Positions 21,199-30,043 of a stretch of DNA of 64,000 nt are shown one piece after another. The translations under genes and the position numbers were made by a program. The notes under the pieces were generated by a model, which was not told where the DNA came from, searched no databases, and saw nothing but the letters and a program-made list of their open reading frames with translations. Origin of the DNA: Pectinatus sottacetonis (GTDB lineage Bacteria; Bacillota; Negativicutes; Selenomonadales; Selenomonadaceae); NCBI RefSeq assembly GCF_015732155.1, contig NZ_WIQK01000001.1, positions 282,501-346,500 on the forward strand, written 5' to 3'. The stretch's first letter is position 1, and each line of letters begins with the position of its first letter.

Positions 21199-22539
21199 CT
21201 ATTTTTTTATAAAACCCAATATTTTTTTCAGTACAGCTTTTTTGCGTTCAGCTGCCAGCTCATGGGGCAGGGATAAATTACCACCACTGTATACAGGATT
21301 TAATATAGCTTTTGCTGCCAGCCATTCATCTGAAAACAATGGATATTGTATAGCTATATCTGTTATATCCTGTCTTATTTCATCTAATTTTTCCGGATTA
21401 TTGTGGTTTTTAAGGACAATCCCTATCATATGGCCTATCGTGTACATTTCAGCTTCCTTTAATCCACGTGTCGTTAAAATAAGGCTGGATAAACGCAAAA
21501 TATCAAAAGTGATTTTGTCTTCTGCTGTTGTCAATACTGTAGGTTTTGTCATTATTCCCGCTAGTCGTAAAGCTGAACACGCTTTATTACATGACATCTG
21601 CAGCTTTGTAAGATTCAATAAAACCAGATTTGTATCCGTACCACCGCATAATATTTCTAAGCCTTCTTCTTCCAGTCCTTTTTGTAAAGACTTGGCATTT
21701 AGTATTACTTGATGGCAATATTGCCCGTATTTTTCTGTAGCTGCTTCTTTAAACACAATAGCTAAAGCAGCGAGGATGTTTTTCTTTAAGGCAAAATGGC
21801 CTGTTGTTATAACGGTATTATCTATACTTTTAGCCATTTTTTTTCTGCATAAGATAACACATCCCTGCGGTCCCTGCAGTGAATCATGCGTGGAAAATGT
21901 AACTACATCAGCATAGGGAACCGGTGAAGGTATTTCCTTTGCCGCAACAAGCCCTGCATTCTGGCAGATATCAAACCACATATATGCTCCAACAGATTTT
22001 GCAATATCGGATAAATGCTTATAGTCAACTATCCGCGGGTAATTTACCGGTGAAAAAATTATAATTTTTGGTTTATGTTCGTTAGCCAGTTTTTCGACCT
22101 GATCAAGTTTTATGCGCTGTTCATGCGGATCTATACTAAATTTAACAAAATTAAATTGTAAGCTTTCGCTGTTACAGTGATCTTTCTTACGATTATCCAG
22201 TGATAATACAGTATCACCTTTTTTCAACAAACTATAAAAAACGACCCTTGATGCAGCTGCTATATTACTTGTACGGATACTCGCATGTTCACTGCCGTAC
22301 AATTTATTGACACGACTGACCGTAATACTTTCCAAACCAGCAGGAGCTTCCTCATCATGGTGTGTCATGGAAGTATTGCTTAATATACTGCCTTCCAAAT
22401 ACGCACTCAGTGGTGAAGTATAATTTTCCTCCGGCATAAGTGATAAGGCATATTTCTGTTTTTGTAGTTCATCTTGAAAATAATTATATAATTGAGGATC
22501 AAAAGCTGCTATTGAACTGAGTATTTTTTCTGTCTCCAT
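21199..22539 (-). CDS. Serine hydroxymethyltransferase-like protein lacking the PLP lysine
   Basis: 446 aa from ATG 22539 (AAAGGAAGG just upstream; a TTG 7 codons earlier overlaps that site and is unlikely). The protein aligns by eye with SHMT over most of its length: LYGSEHASIRTSNIAAA, GDTVLSLD, AGLVAAKEIPSPVPYADVV. The active-site block THKTLRGPRGG is instead THDSLQGPQGC: the Schiff-base lysine is Asp219 (codon 21883-21885, confirmed in the DNA). The DMAH motif is DICQ, and the substrate segment after GDTVL is not conserved. A normal SHMT reaction is therefore unlikely. It lies between an SLC13 carrier and decarboxylase subunits. Its role is unknown: pseudoenzyme, regulator or new chemistry. 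Confidence 0.9.
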   Translation of the reverse strand: METEKILSSIAAFDPQLYNYFQDELQKQKYALSLMPEENYTSPLSAYLEGSILSNTSMTHHDEEAPAGLESITVSRVNKLYGSEHASIRTSNIAAASRVVFYSLLKKGDTVLSLDNRKKDHCNSESLQFNFVKFSIDPHEQRIKLDQVEKLANEHKPKIIIFSPVNYPRIVDYKHLSDIAKSVGAYMWFDICQNAGLVAAKEIPSPVPYADVVTFSTHDSLQGPQGCVILCRKKMAKSIDNTVITTGHFALKKNILAALAIVFKEAATEKYGQYCHQVILNAKSLQKGLEEEGLEILCGGTDTNLVLLNLTKLQMSCNKACSALRLAGIMTKPTVLTTAEDKITFDILRLSSLILTTRGLKEAEMYTIGHMIGIVLKNHNNPEKLDEIRQDITDIAIQYPLFSDEWLAAKAILNPVYSGGNLSLPHELAAERKKAVLKKILGFIKK

Positions 22540-22602
22540 TTTATAATTCCTTCCTTTCAATTAGTAGTAATTAAACGACAAAACCCATATTCATAAAGGC
22601 TA

Positions 22603-23866
22603 TTAAGGATTAAACGGCCAGAAGAATGGAATTATAATTGTACAAACAATAAGTGATATTACTACAAGCGGTATCCCTGTTTTAACGTAATCCATAAATT
22701 TAAATTTCCCTGGTCCTAAAACCAAAGTATTTGGCGGTGTTGCAACCGGTGTAGTAAAAGCACAAGATGCCGCTATACCTATAGCCATCAATACTGGATA
22801 CGGTGAAACATGAACTGATTGGGCAATGGAAATACCTATAGGTGCCAAAAGAGCTGCTGAAGCGGTGTTGGACATAAACTGCGTCAGGCCGCATGACAAA
22901 ATAAACATTGCAATAACTATAATCATAGGCGATGGATGAGTTCCTATTATGTCGATAACACCATGTGCTATCATTTTTCCTGCTCCGGTCTTATCCATTG
23001 CTCCAGCCAATGGAAGCATTCCGGCAAAAAGAAAAATCGTAACCCAGTCTATTCCCAAATAAGCCTGTTTTTCAGTCAGGCATCCTGTAAGTACGCAAAC
23101 TAAAGCACCAGTCACAGCTGCTACCTGCATTGGAATTCCTATGGTTTTATGAAAACCCATACATAAAACTACTACTATTAATATAACTGCACAAACTATC
23201 ATCTTTCTAGGATCTTTAGGTGTATCCGAATTTTCCACGGGGTCAACAGCTTCAGCCATATGAACAGGGCACAGCTTACTGCCAATTGTAAGCATATAAA
23301 TAATACCTGCTATTGCTAAAGGAATACCTATATACGCATATTCAAAAAAACCAAACGGATGAAATCCGGCTGCCTGCAATGCTCCACTCATCAATATATT
23401 AGGCGGAGTACCAACCATCGTCATTGTGCCGCCTACATTAGCCGCTATCGCCAACGCCATCAATTGGCGGGATGCAGCTATTCTAGCTGCCGCACAAATT
23501 TCAATTACCACCGGCATTAAACAAGCTACAGTTGCCGTATTAGATGATACAGCTGATAACAACACAGTAATTATCATTAAATATGCCATCAGCCTTCGCT
23601 CACTAGAACCAGCACTTTTTACAACCGTCATACCAATTTTCTGTGCTAAACCGGTTTGGAACATTGCAGCCCCAATAACAAACATACCGGCAAACAGTAC
23701 AACTGTAGAATTAGATAAACCAGAAAAAACTTCCTTTGGGGTAAGCACTCCCAAAAAGCCTAACGCAACTGATGCCCCCATGGCCGTAACAGCCAATGGG
23801 GGCATCAGTAGCAAAAAAGAATGCCGCTACCCCTAAGACACATAGTGTCAAAATTGCGGGATCCAT
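22603..23866 (-). CDS. SLC13/DASS-type anion carrier with a one-base frameshift near the start
   Basis: Sodium-coupled dicarboxylate or anion transporter family, about 420 aa if the frame is restored, with about 11 membrane helices. Family signatures are SSNTATVACLMPV and the second-half SNTASAALLAPI. The only well-placed start is ATG at 23866 (GGAGG upstream), but its frame is out of register with the rest. Removing one base in the A6 run at 23813-23818 joins them into a normal first helix (VAAFF, then LLLMPPLAV). Without that, translation would need a TTG near 23814 with no ribosome site. This may be a sequencing error, phase variation or a recent mutation. Confidence 0.85.
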
Positions 23867-23897
23867 AAAGTTTTACCTCCTAAGTTTACATTTATAT

Positions 23898-23913
23898 ATA
23901 ACAGCGCTGTTAT
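23898..23913. promoter_or_regulatory. Perfect 16-bp palindrome in the SLC13 leader
   Basis: ATAACAGCGCTGTTAT is a perfect dyad between the promoter (23964-23991) and the start at 23866. Being inside the leader, it would act as a roadblock-type operator. The cognate regulator is unknown. Confidence 0.5.
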
Positions 23914-23963
23914 TATATCATATGTAGTGTACTCATCTTAGAAATAATCTCCTCTTAAATTTT

Positions 23964-23991
23964 ATTATAGCAATGATAAATTATTTATCAA
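23964..23991 (-). promoter_or_regulatory. Promoter of the SLC13-SHMT-like-decarboxylase operon
   Basis: Minus-strand TTGATA (complement of 23986-23991), 16 bp, TATAAT (complement of 23964-23969), about 100 bp before the start codon. Confidence 0.65.
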
Positions 23992-24292
23992 GAAAATTTT
24001 TATTAGTCTGGTAAAAGAAAATCTTCACAAAGTGTCATAAATGTTATTACATAAAGGTTTGGAGTAAGTATTCCTTATTGTAATGCTTATTATGCGTTTT
24101 TCGAATTGATAAAAATATCTCCAATTATAGAAAAAACATGTATTTTATTAACAATTTATTTATGCTTATTAATAATAAAGAATTTAACTTTTTTGTAAAA
24201 AAATTTCTTTATAAAAGACATAATAGCTATTTATTCCATATTTGAATAAATTATTCCATAATATTTGTAAACCGGCAATATATTTAATCTAA
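23992..24292. other. AT-rich intergenic stretch
   Basis: No gene, tRNA or clear structured RNA seen. The sequence is very AT-rich and lies between the SLC13 promoter and the inverted-repeat element that begins at 24293. Confidence 0.5.
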
Positions 24293-24439
24293 AAAAATGA
24301 AGCTGTCACATAATGTCATCAGCTTCATAAAGATACAGACTGCACCACTGCAATGTCCTTATTCCTTTAACCCAGATATAAGGTGCATGGTAAGTACCCG
24401 TTTATGAATGAAAATGTTATATGCAACAGCTTCATTTTT
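24293..24439 (-). repeat. 147-bp element with 14-bp perfect terminal inverted repeats and a nested terminator
   Basis: AAAAATGAAGCTGT (24293-24306) is perfectly inverted at 24426-24439. A third copy of the core, CAGCTTCAT at 24320-24328, pairs with 24297-24305 to make a shorter hairpin followed by T7 on the minus strand, a good terminator for the aldolase gene ending at 24473. The two pairings exclude each other. The middle holds further complementarity (TGCACC with GGTGCA; CTTAT with ATAAG). It could be a switching RNA, a 3'-UTR small RNA or a miniature inverted-repeat element. Confidence 0.6.
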
Positions 24440-24472
24440 GTATTAATTATACAATCGTAATATTATTCTATT

Positions 24473-25153
24473 CTATTTCATATCACAGATAGAGCTATTA
24501 CCAAATATTTTTTTCCAGTCATCATCAAAATCATCAACAGCCTTTTTTATTGAGGGAACCGCAAGTGCTGACAAAAGAATATCCGGAGCCATTGTCACTA
24601 ACTGCGCTCCACAAGCCAATGCCGTATTTACCTGTGCCATATTTTTAAAGCTGGCTGCTATGATCTGTGTTTCATAACCATAAGCATTAATCATATTAGC
24701 AAAAGAAGCTACAGTATCCGCAGCATCAATGTCAAGATTTTCCATACGATTATAATATGGTGCAATAAAATCAGCTCCGGCTTCCATTGCTAAAAATCCC
24801 TGCGTTTTGTTATATATAGCCGTAGCTGTTACTCCTATATTTTCTTTTTTCAGCAGCTGTACAGCCTTGAGCCCCTGTGGGGTAACAGGTACTTTTATAT
24901 AAACATTTTTATCGACATTATCGAGTATCTTATGAGCTTCCCTTATTATTCCTTCACTATCCTGCGCCAATATCTGAATATGGATTGCTTTTTCCGACCC
25001 AATTATTTGGCGTATTTTTCTAAAATGAGCGAAAAAGTCTATTTTTCCTTCTTTTTTTATTATACTGGGGTTGCTTGTAACTCCTGCGATTGGCAATAAA
25101 TCATTACATTTTGTTATCATTTCAAGATTAGCAGTGTCAATTAAATATTTCAT
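24473..25153 (-). CDS. fsa: Fructose-6-phosphate aldolase / TalC-type transaldolase
   Basis: 226 aa, the short class I aldolase family (FsaA/FsaB/TalC). The N-terminal YLIDTANL and GVTSNPSI motifs and the Schiff-base lysine in VYIKVP (Lys87) are present. These enzymes split or form fructose 6-phosphate or 1-deoxyfructose 6-phosphate using dihydroxyacetone or hydroxyacetone. It is the last gene after the glycyl radical enzyme and activase, as in the E. coli frw-pfl-fsaB locus. This context favours a catabolic aldolase over a pentose-phosphate transaldolase. Confidence 0.9.
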   Translation of the reverse strand: MKYLIDTANLEMITKCNDLLPIAGVTSNPSIIKKEGKIDFFAHFRKIRQIIGSEKAIHIQILAQDSEGIIREAHKILDNVDKNVYIKVPVTPQGLKAVQLLKKENIGVTATAIYNKTQGFLAMEAGADFIAPYYNRMENLDIDAADTVASFANMINAYGYETQIIAASFKNMAQVNTALACGAQLVTMAPDILLSALAVPSIKKAVDDFDDDWKKIFGNSSICDMK

Positions 25154-25226
25154 TTAGGTTATCTCCTTTTATTTTTCAGTCTGTTTACTATTTTTATTAT
25201 ATCATACTAATTACCCGATAAAGTAA

Positions 25227-26129
25227 TCAGCAAATATGCACAGCTGCATTTCTCACTATATTATAAAAATATTTCATTTCTTCTTTCGTATATAAGGGCG
25301 GATTCTCTTTAAAACAATATTCATAATCCATATGCTGATATTTTGCCTTGGCCAATGGGTTATAATTGAGTAACTCATATTTTACCCGTGGATACCATTT
25401 AGTGATTGTTTCTGCTATCTGATGCAGATTATTTTCTGTTGCTGTATATTGTGGTATAAGTGGTGTACGCACTATTATATTATTTTTATATTCCGAGTGC
25501 AGCAGCATTTCCAAATTATTTTTTATAATAGTATTATCCATTCCTGTATATTGTTTATGAATGTCATTGTCATATATTTTAAAATCTGCAAAAAGAGTAT
25601 CTATAAATGGCATTGCCTTTTTTATTTTCTCTGCATCGGCAAACAAAGAACTTTCGACCGCCGTATTAATATTATCTGCTTTTAATTTTTTTAAAAACAG
25701 CAGCAGAAATTCCGGCTGCATAAAAGGTTCTCCGCCTGAAACAGTTACTCCACCGCCATATTTAAAAAATATCTTATCTTTTTTCACTATAGCTGCCAAT
25801 TCAACAGTGTCATACCATCTACTATCCATTTTCAATGCCCCGGATGGACATATATTTTCATACTCAATCGGATTATATACTTTGCGTTCATTAAATATAA
25901 TTTTGCCATTCTCTAATTTAACAGCACTATCTTTTATCTTCGTACAATAGCCGCACAATATACACGTATTGGCAAAGTAAACCAATTTTTCTTTTGGTGC
26001 TATCCCCTCAGGGTTTTGACACCATATGCAGCGCAATGGACAGCCTTTAAAAAATACGGTTGTCCTTATTCCCGCTCCATCATGCACAGAAAAACGCCTT
26101 ATGTCAAATACAAGTCCCTTATCTTTCAT
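25227..26129 (-). CDS. pflC: Glycyl-radical enzyme activase (PflA/PflC family)
   Basis: Radical SAM enzyme that installs the glycyl radical on its partner. 300 aa. The SAM cluster motif CPLRCIWC covers Cys30, Cys34 and Cys37. An inserted ferredoxin-like cysteine set follows (CILCGYC near 56-62 and a CPSG near 94), as in activases of the glycerol-dehydratase and PflD type rather than the shorter PflA. GGGVTVSGGEP is the SAM-binding strand. It overlaps the end of the enzyme gene by 4 bases. Confidence 0.94.
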   Translation of the reverse strand: MKDKGLVFDIRRFSVHDGAGIRTTVFFKGCPLRCIWCQNPEGIAPKEKLVYFANTCILCGYCTKIKDSAVKLENGKIIFNERKVYNPIEYENICPSGALKMDSRWYDTVELAAIVKKDKIFFKYGGGVTVSGGEPFMQPEFLLLFLKKLKADNINTAVESSLFADAEKIKKAMPFIDTLFADFKIYDNDIHKQYTGMDNTIIKNNLEMLLHSEYKNNIIVRTPLIPQYTATENNLHQIAETITKWYPRVKYELLNYNPLAKAKYQHMDYEYCFKENPPLYTKEEMKYFYNIVRNAAVHIC

Positions 26130-28486
26130 ACCGCACCATACTCTGTCCTGGCAATTATTTCATCCTGAAGTTTTCCGTCAAGTTCTGTAAAATATGCTGT
26201 GTAACCAGCAACACGGACTGTCAGGCTGCTATACTTTTCTGGACGTACCTTTGCTTCCAGCAAATCTTCTCTATGCAAAACATTAAATTGTATATGTGGT
26301 ATCGCAAGTTCCACGAACGCACGCATAAACATGGCAAATTTCTTTATTCCTTCTTCTTCAGCAAAAAATTCCGGTAGAAATTTCATATTCAGCAAACCAC
26401 CATTAGAAGTGAGTGCATTATCAAGTTTCGCCACTGACTGCAATACTGCTGTTGGGCCGACCTTATCACGCCCATATACTGGTGACATTCCGCCATCAGC
26501 TAACGGTTGATATGCTAACCGGCCGTCAGGTGAAGCTCCGACATTTTCTCCCATAGGCACATGTGCTGAAACCGTATACATACCTGTATGATAAATTCCA
26601 CCACGATAATTTTTATAACGTGTCAGCTTTTCCTTGAAATAACGAGCCCATTTAACAGCAATATTGTCTACCCACTCAACATCATTACCATATTTAGGCA
26701 CTTTATTTTCTACTACTGCCCGCAACACTTCAAAACCTTCGAAATTATTCTGTAATGCCCTCAGCATCTCTCTTCCGCTTACACGTTTATCTTTATATAC
26801 GATCTGCTGCAAAGCTGCCATACTATCTGCTATATTAGCAGCTTGTATCATTTGTATCCCGGATAAATTATATTTTGCCCCGCCAGCTGTTACATCAATT
26901 CCCTTCTGCATGCAGTTATCTATTACTGCTGACAAAAACGGCGATGGCAGTAAATCTATATGTCCTTGTTCAACCTCTGCACAGGCTTTTACCATCTTGC
27001 CTATAAAATAATCTATCTGTGCTGCAAAAGCTTTTTCCAAATCGCTATAGGACAGATATGTATCTAATCCTCCCATATCCATCCCCATTTGCTTTCCCGT
27101 AAGCAGGCACCGGCCATGATTCATTGCCAATTCCAATGCTTTATTTAGATTAAACATAGCCGCATCGCTCCATCCCAGATTATTTCCCTGAGTAGTAAGT
27201 TCAACACATCCTACTACAGCATAATCAAGAGCATCTTTTTTTTCTATATTTAAATCATTTACCATGGTATTAACTACCGCTTCATCATTGAAAAACTGCG
27301 GCATACCACTGCCTTTTGCCACTACTTCTATAGCATACTCCAGTAATTTTTCCGAAGTTCTTCTATTCAACCGCACTGACAAATTTGGCTGGGGCAGGCC
27401 CAGATCTTCCTGCGCTTTAAGAAACAAATATGACAGCTCATTTTCTGCTGCTTCTCCTGACGCATCAAGTCCACCCACTGCAATATTAAAACCTATAGGA
27501 AAACCAGCAAAATATTTTGCACTATCAGCATTACGCATATAGACAATCTGATTAAATTTAAGCCATAAACACTCAATTATTTCTAACGCCTGACTTTCAT
27601 TTATTATGCCCTGTTTTATATCTTTTTCATAAAATTTATATAAATATCTATCCATACGTCCAGGTGAAAAAGAAGAGGCATTAGATTCCATTTGCAAAAC
27701 AACAAATAAAAACCATAAAGACTGTACTGCCTGGTGAAAAGATTCCGGTGGCTTTACAGAGATCCAATTGCATATATCGGCCATTCTTTCTAATACAGGC
27801 GCAAATTTATGATTTCTTTCTGCAGTCTGTTGTAATAATATACTATATCTGCGCATGAATACTTGCGCGCCTTCCATTGTTAAAATAACAGCTTTATAAA
27901 AATTCTGCTGAGAATTATTTAAATCCCGTTTTAACATTTCCTGCGCATATTCTTTTATCTTCTGCGGCCCCAGCGTCAACCACTGTTCACAGTCAGGACA
28001 TATATGTCCTTGTGAGTGATCGGTTTGATTGATTTTGGCAACTTTGCCTATAGATGCAAACTCATCCTTATATTTATTCTTTAATACATCCTCCAGTGAT
28101 TTTCCCTGCCAGTAAGGTTTTATAACATTGCGATAAACTTCAACATCTTCTGGTCTAACATTGAACTTATCCTGCGGACGCAATGCCAGTGTTTCCAATT
28201 CCCTGTCTATCCATGAACCACCGCTTTCTGGTGATACTACGCCAAACCTTACCCCTTTAGTACGGTTTCCCACAATCAATTCTTCTGGTTCAACAGCTAT
28301 TTCCATCTTTGATAAAGACGTTTTTAGCGCTAATGCTCTTTTTATAATAACGGGTTTAGTTTCATTTTCTTTATAAACCTGTGTTGTTATAAGAGCTTGT
28401 TCTATAGACATATACCGCTTCTGTGACAACATTTTATTTTTTAAAATATTTATACGCCCAGACATCTTCAAATTTTTTATATTCAT
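26126..28486 (-). CDS. pflD: Glycyl radical enzyme, PflD/YbiW-like
   Basis: 786 aa. The catalytic thiyl cysteine and acid base are in GCVEL (Cys427, Glu429). The glycyl radical loop RVAGYTAYF places the radical on Gly761. A real pyruvate formate-lyase has two adjacent active-site cysteines; here only one is seen, with the GCVE pattern of the dehydratase and PflD-like branch. With the fructose-type PTS and FSA it matches E. coli pflD. As I recall, PflD/YbiW are reported to open 1,5-anhydrohexitol 6-phosphates to 1-deoxyfructose 6-phosphate; applying that here is inference. GGGAGG precedes the ATG. Confidence 0.9.
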   Translation of the reverse strand: MNIKNLKMSGRINILKNKMLSQKRYMSIEQALITTQVYKENETKPVIIKRALALKTSLSKMEIAVEPEELIVGNRTKGVRFGVVSPESGGSWIDRELETLALRPQDKFNVRPEDVEVYRNVIKPYWQGKSLEDVLKNKYKDEFASIGKVAKINQTDHSQGHICPDCEQWLTLGPQKIKEYAQEMLKRDLNNSQQNFYKAVILTMEGAQVFMRRYSILLQQTAERNHKFAPVLERMADICNWISVKPPESFHQAVQSLWFLFVVLQMESNASSFSPGRMDRYLYKFYEKDIKQGIINESQALEIIECLWLKFNQIVYMRNADSAKYFAGFPIGFNIAVGGLDASGEAAENELSYLFLKAQEDLGLPQPNLSVRLNRRTSEKLLEYAIEVVAKGSGMPQFFNDEAVVNTMVNDLNIEKKDALDYAVVGCVELTTQGNNLGWSDAAMFNLNKALELAMNHGRCLLTGKQMGMDMGGLDTYLSYSDLEKAFAAQIDYFIGKMVKACAEVEQGHIDLLPSPFLSAVIDNCMQKGIDVTAGGAKYNLSGIQMIQAANIADSMAALQQIVYKDKRVSGREMLRALQNNFEGFEVLRAVVENKVPKYGNDVEWVDNIAVKWARYFKEKLTRYKNYRGGIYHTGMYTVSAHVPMGENVGASPDGRLAYQPLADGGMSPVYGRDKVGPTAVLQSVAKLDNALTSNGGLLNMKFLPEFFAEEEGIKKFAMFMRAFVELAIPHIQFNVLHREDLLEAKVRPEKYSSLTVRVAGYTAYFTELDGKLQDEIIARTEYGAV

Positions 28487-28528
28487 TTTATTACCTCCCT
28501 TATTCTTTATTATTTATTGTTTGTTATT

Positions 28529-28557
28529 ATAATATATTGTTTTATATTATTTTTCAA
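28529..28557 (-). promoter_or_regulatory. Candidate promoter of pflD-pflC-fsa
   Basis: Minus-strand TTGAAA (complement of 28552-28557), 17 bp, TATTAT (complement of 28529-28534). It lies just after the strong terminator at 28574-28620 and 43 bp before the pflD start, so the enzyme genes may be transcribed separately from the PTS genes. Confidence 0.6.
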
Positions 28558-28573
28558 GAATAAACACTTAATT

Positions 28574-28620
28574 TACAAAAAAATAATAAAAAGGAATTAT
28601 ATTATTCCTTTTTATTATTT
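28574..28620 (-). terminator. Strong terminator between PTS genes and pflD
   Basis: A perfect 17-bp stem (28581-28597 with 28604-28620) and a 6-nt loop, followed on the minus strand by a T run (complement of 28577-28583). The stem itself is AT-rich. Confidence 0.8.
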
Positions 28621-28626
28621 TTACTA

Positions 28627-28941
28627 TTATTTATTAGCCAAATGTTTTTCTATTTTCAAAATAATGGCCGGTGCTTTTTTTACAGCATCACTTATTGCCA
28701 CCCGCACCAGTAAATTATTTTTGAACCGAACTTCATTTTTTATAGGCATATCCTTAGTCAAAATCACAACATCTGCATTTTCTACATCTGCTTCAACTAT
28801 AACATTTTCTATTCCAATAGAGCCTTGTGTTTCTACTTTTATATTATGTCCCTTTGCCTCAGCTGCTTTTTTCAAAGCCTCAGCAGCCATATACGTATGA
28901 GCTACTCCAGATGGACACGCTGTTACTGCTAATATATTCAT
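28627..28941 (-). CDS. PTS fructose-type IIB subunit (FrwB-like)
   Basis: 104 aa. It accepts phosphate from IIA on Cys9 in the motif TACPSGVAHTYMAAEAL and passes it to the sugar during uptake. Complete, with no fused domain. It lies between IIC and the terminator preceding pflD. Confidence 0.93.
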   Translation of the reverse strand: MNILAVTACPSGVAHTYMAAEALKKAAEAKGHNIKVETQGSIGIENVIVEADVENADVVILTKDMPIKNEVRFKNNLLVRVAISDAVKKAPAIILKIEKHLANK

Positions 28942-28968
28942 ATTTTAACACTCCATTTTTAACTATTA

Positions 28969-30036
28969 TTAATCCTCAAAAGAAAGCTCTACATCCATAT
29001 TTTCTTCATTATTATCACTTTCTACAATATTTTTCTTCAACAAGTTTACTAGCACTGCCCCTATTACTGATCCAATAATTACCGATGCTATAAAACCACC
29101 AATATTTTGTGTTACAGGCAGTGCAATAAAACCACCCCATGCTACGTGTGTCTGCACATTAAAAAAATAAGCTGAAGCACAGCCAATAGCTGATCCTGTC
29201 ATCAATGAAGGAATTACTCTTATGGGGTCATTAGCTGCAAAAGGAATAGCCCCTTCCGTGATTCCCACCAGACTCATAAAAAATGCACTTTTCCCGGCAT
29301 TTTTTTCTTCTTCTGAATATTTTTTCGGCATAATAAAAGATGCTATCGCCATAGACATTGGTGGTATCATTATAGCTACCGCGCAAGGCCCCGCATATGA
29401 AAATATTCCCGATCCTACTGTAGCAACCATTAAACTATATGCTACCTTATTTATTGGACCACCCATATCAAAGGCAATCATTGCACCAACAATCAATCCT
29501 AAAACTATTTTATTGGCATCTGTCATCGAGGTTAGAAATTCTTTTGCTGCCCCCATAGCTATCGCTACATATGTTCCAATTCCCCATAATAATATACCCG
29601 ATGTAATCAAGGTTCCTAATATGGGAATAATTATTATGGGTTCCAATGAACGTATATAAGGATGCAAGGGAATTTTTTTCAAGTAATAACATACAATACC
29701 GGCAATTATCCCTGAAACCAATCCGCCAAGGAATCCTGCTCCTATGTTAGCCGCAATAAGTCCGCTTATAAGCCCTGGAGCAATTCCTGCCCTATCTGCT
29801 ATTGATGCTGCAATATATGCTGACAACACTGGTACCATAAGACCTATTCCCGTAACTCCTATTTTCCATATATCAGCAGCTAAACCTTTTTCCGGTACTC
29901 CCGCCTGCCCATACATAATGAGGGACACAGCCATTAATACTCCACCCGCAACAACAACTGGGATCATATATGACACACCATTCATTAAATGTTCACGCAT
30001 TCTTTTAAAGATATTTATAAATTCCTGCATTTTCAT
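28969..30036 (-). CDS. PTS fructose-type IIC permease (FrwC-like)
   Basis: 355 aa membrane channel with about nine helices. Fructose-class EIIC signatures are AFDMGGPINKVAY and GITEGAIPFAANDP. The acidic C-terminal tail (ESDNNEENMDVELSFED) is unusual. Substrate unproven; with pflD and fsa, a 1,5-anhydrohexitol or related polyol is plausible. It lies 8 bp after IIA. Confidence 0.93.
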   Translation of the reverse strand: MKMQEFINIFKRMREHLMNGVSYMIPVVVAGGVLMAVSLIMYGQAGVPEKGLAADIWKIGVTGIGLMVPVLSAYIAASIADRAGIAPGLISGLIAANIGAGFLGGLVSGIIAGIVCYYLKKIPLHPYIRSLEPIIIIPILGTLITSGILLWGIGTYVAIAMGAAKEFLTSMTDANKIVLGLIVGAMIAFDMGGPINKVAYSLMVATVGSGIFSYAGPCAVAIMIPPMSMAIASFIMPKKYSEEEKNAGKSAFFMSLVGITEGAIPFAANDPIRVIPSLMTGSAIGCASAYFFNVQTHVAWGGFIALPVTQNIGGFIASVIIGSVIGAVLVNLLKKNIVESDNNEENMDVELSFED

Positions 30037-30043
30037 CTCTCCA

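Noticed and set aside
21242-21712. 156-aa plus-strand frame
   Set aside because: Antisense to the SHMT-like gene, no ribosome site and no recognisable domain.
23426-23836. 136-aa plus-strand frame
   Set aside because: Shadow of the SLC13 carrier gene; the alanine/isoleucine-rich sequence is the reverse of membrane helices.
26126-28486. Calling the glycyl radical enzyme pyruvate formate-lyase
   Set aside because: The active site has a single Cys in GCVE rather than the adjacent Cys-Cys pair of true PFL, and the neighbours are those of PflD.
29222-29659. 145-aa plus-strand frame
   Set aside because: Antisense to the PTS IIC gene, no start signal.
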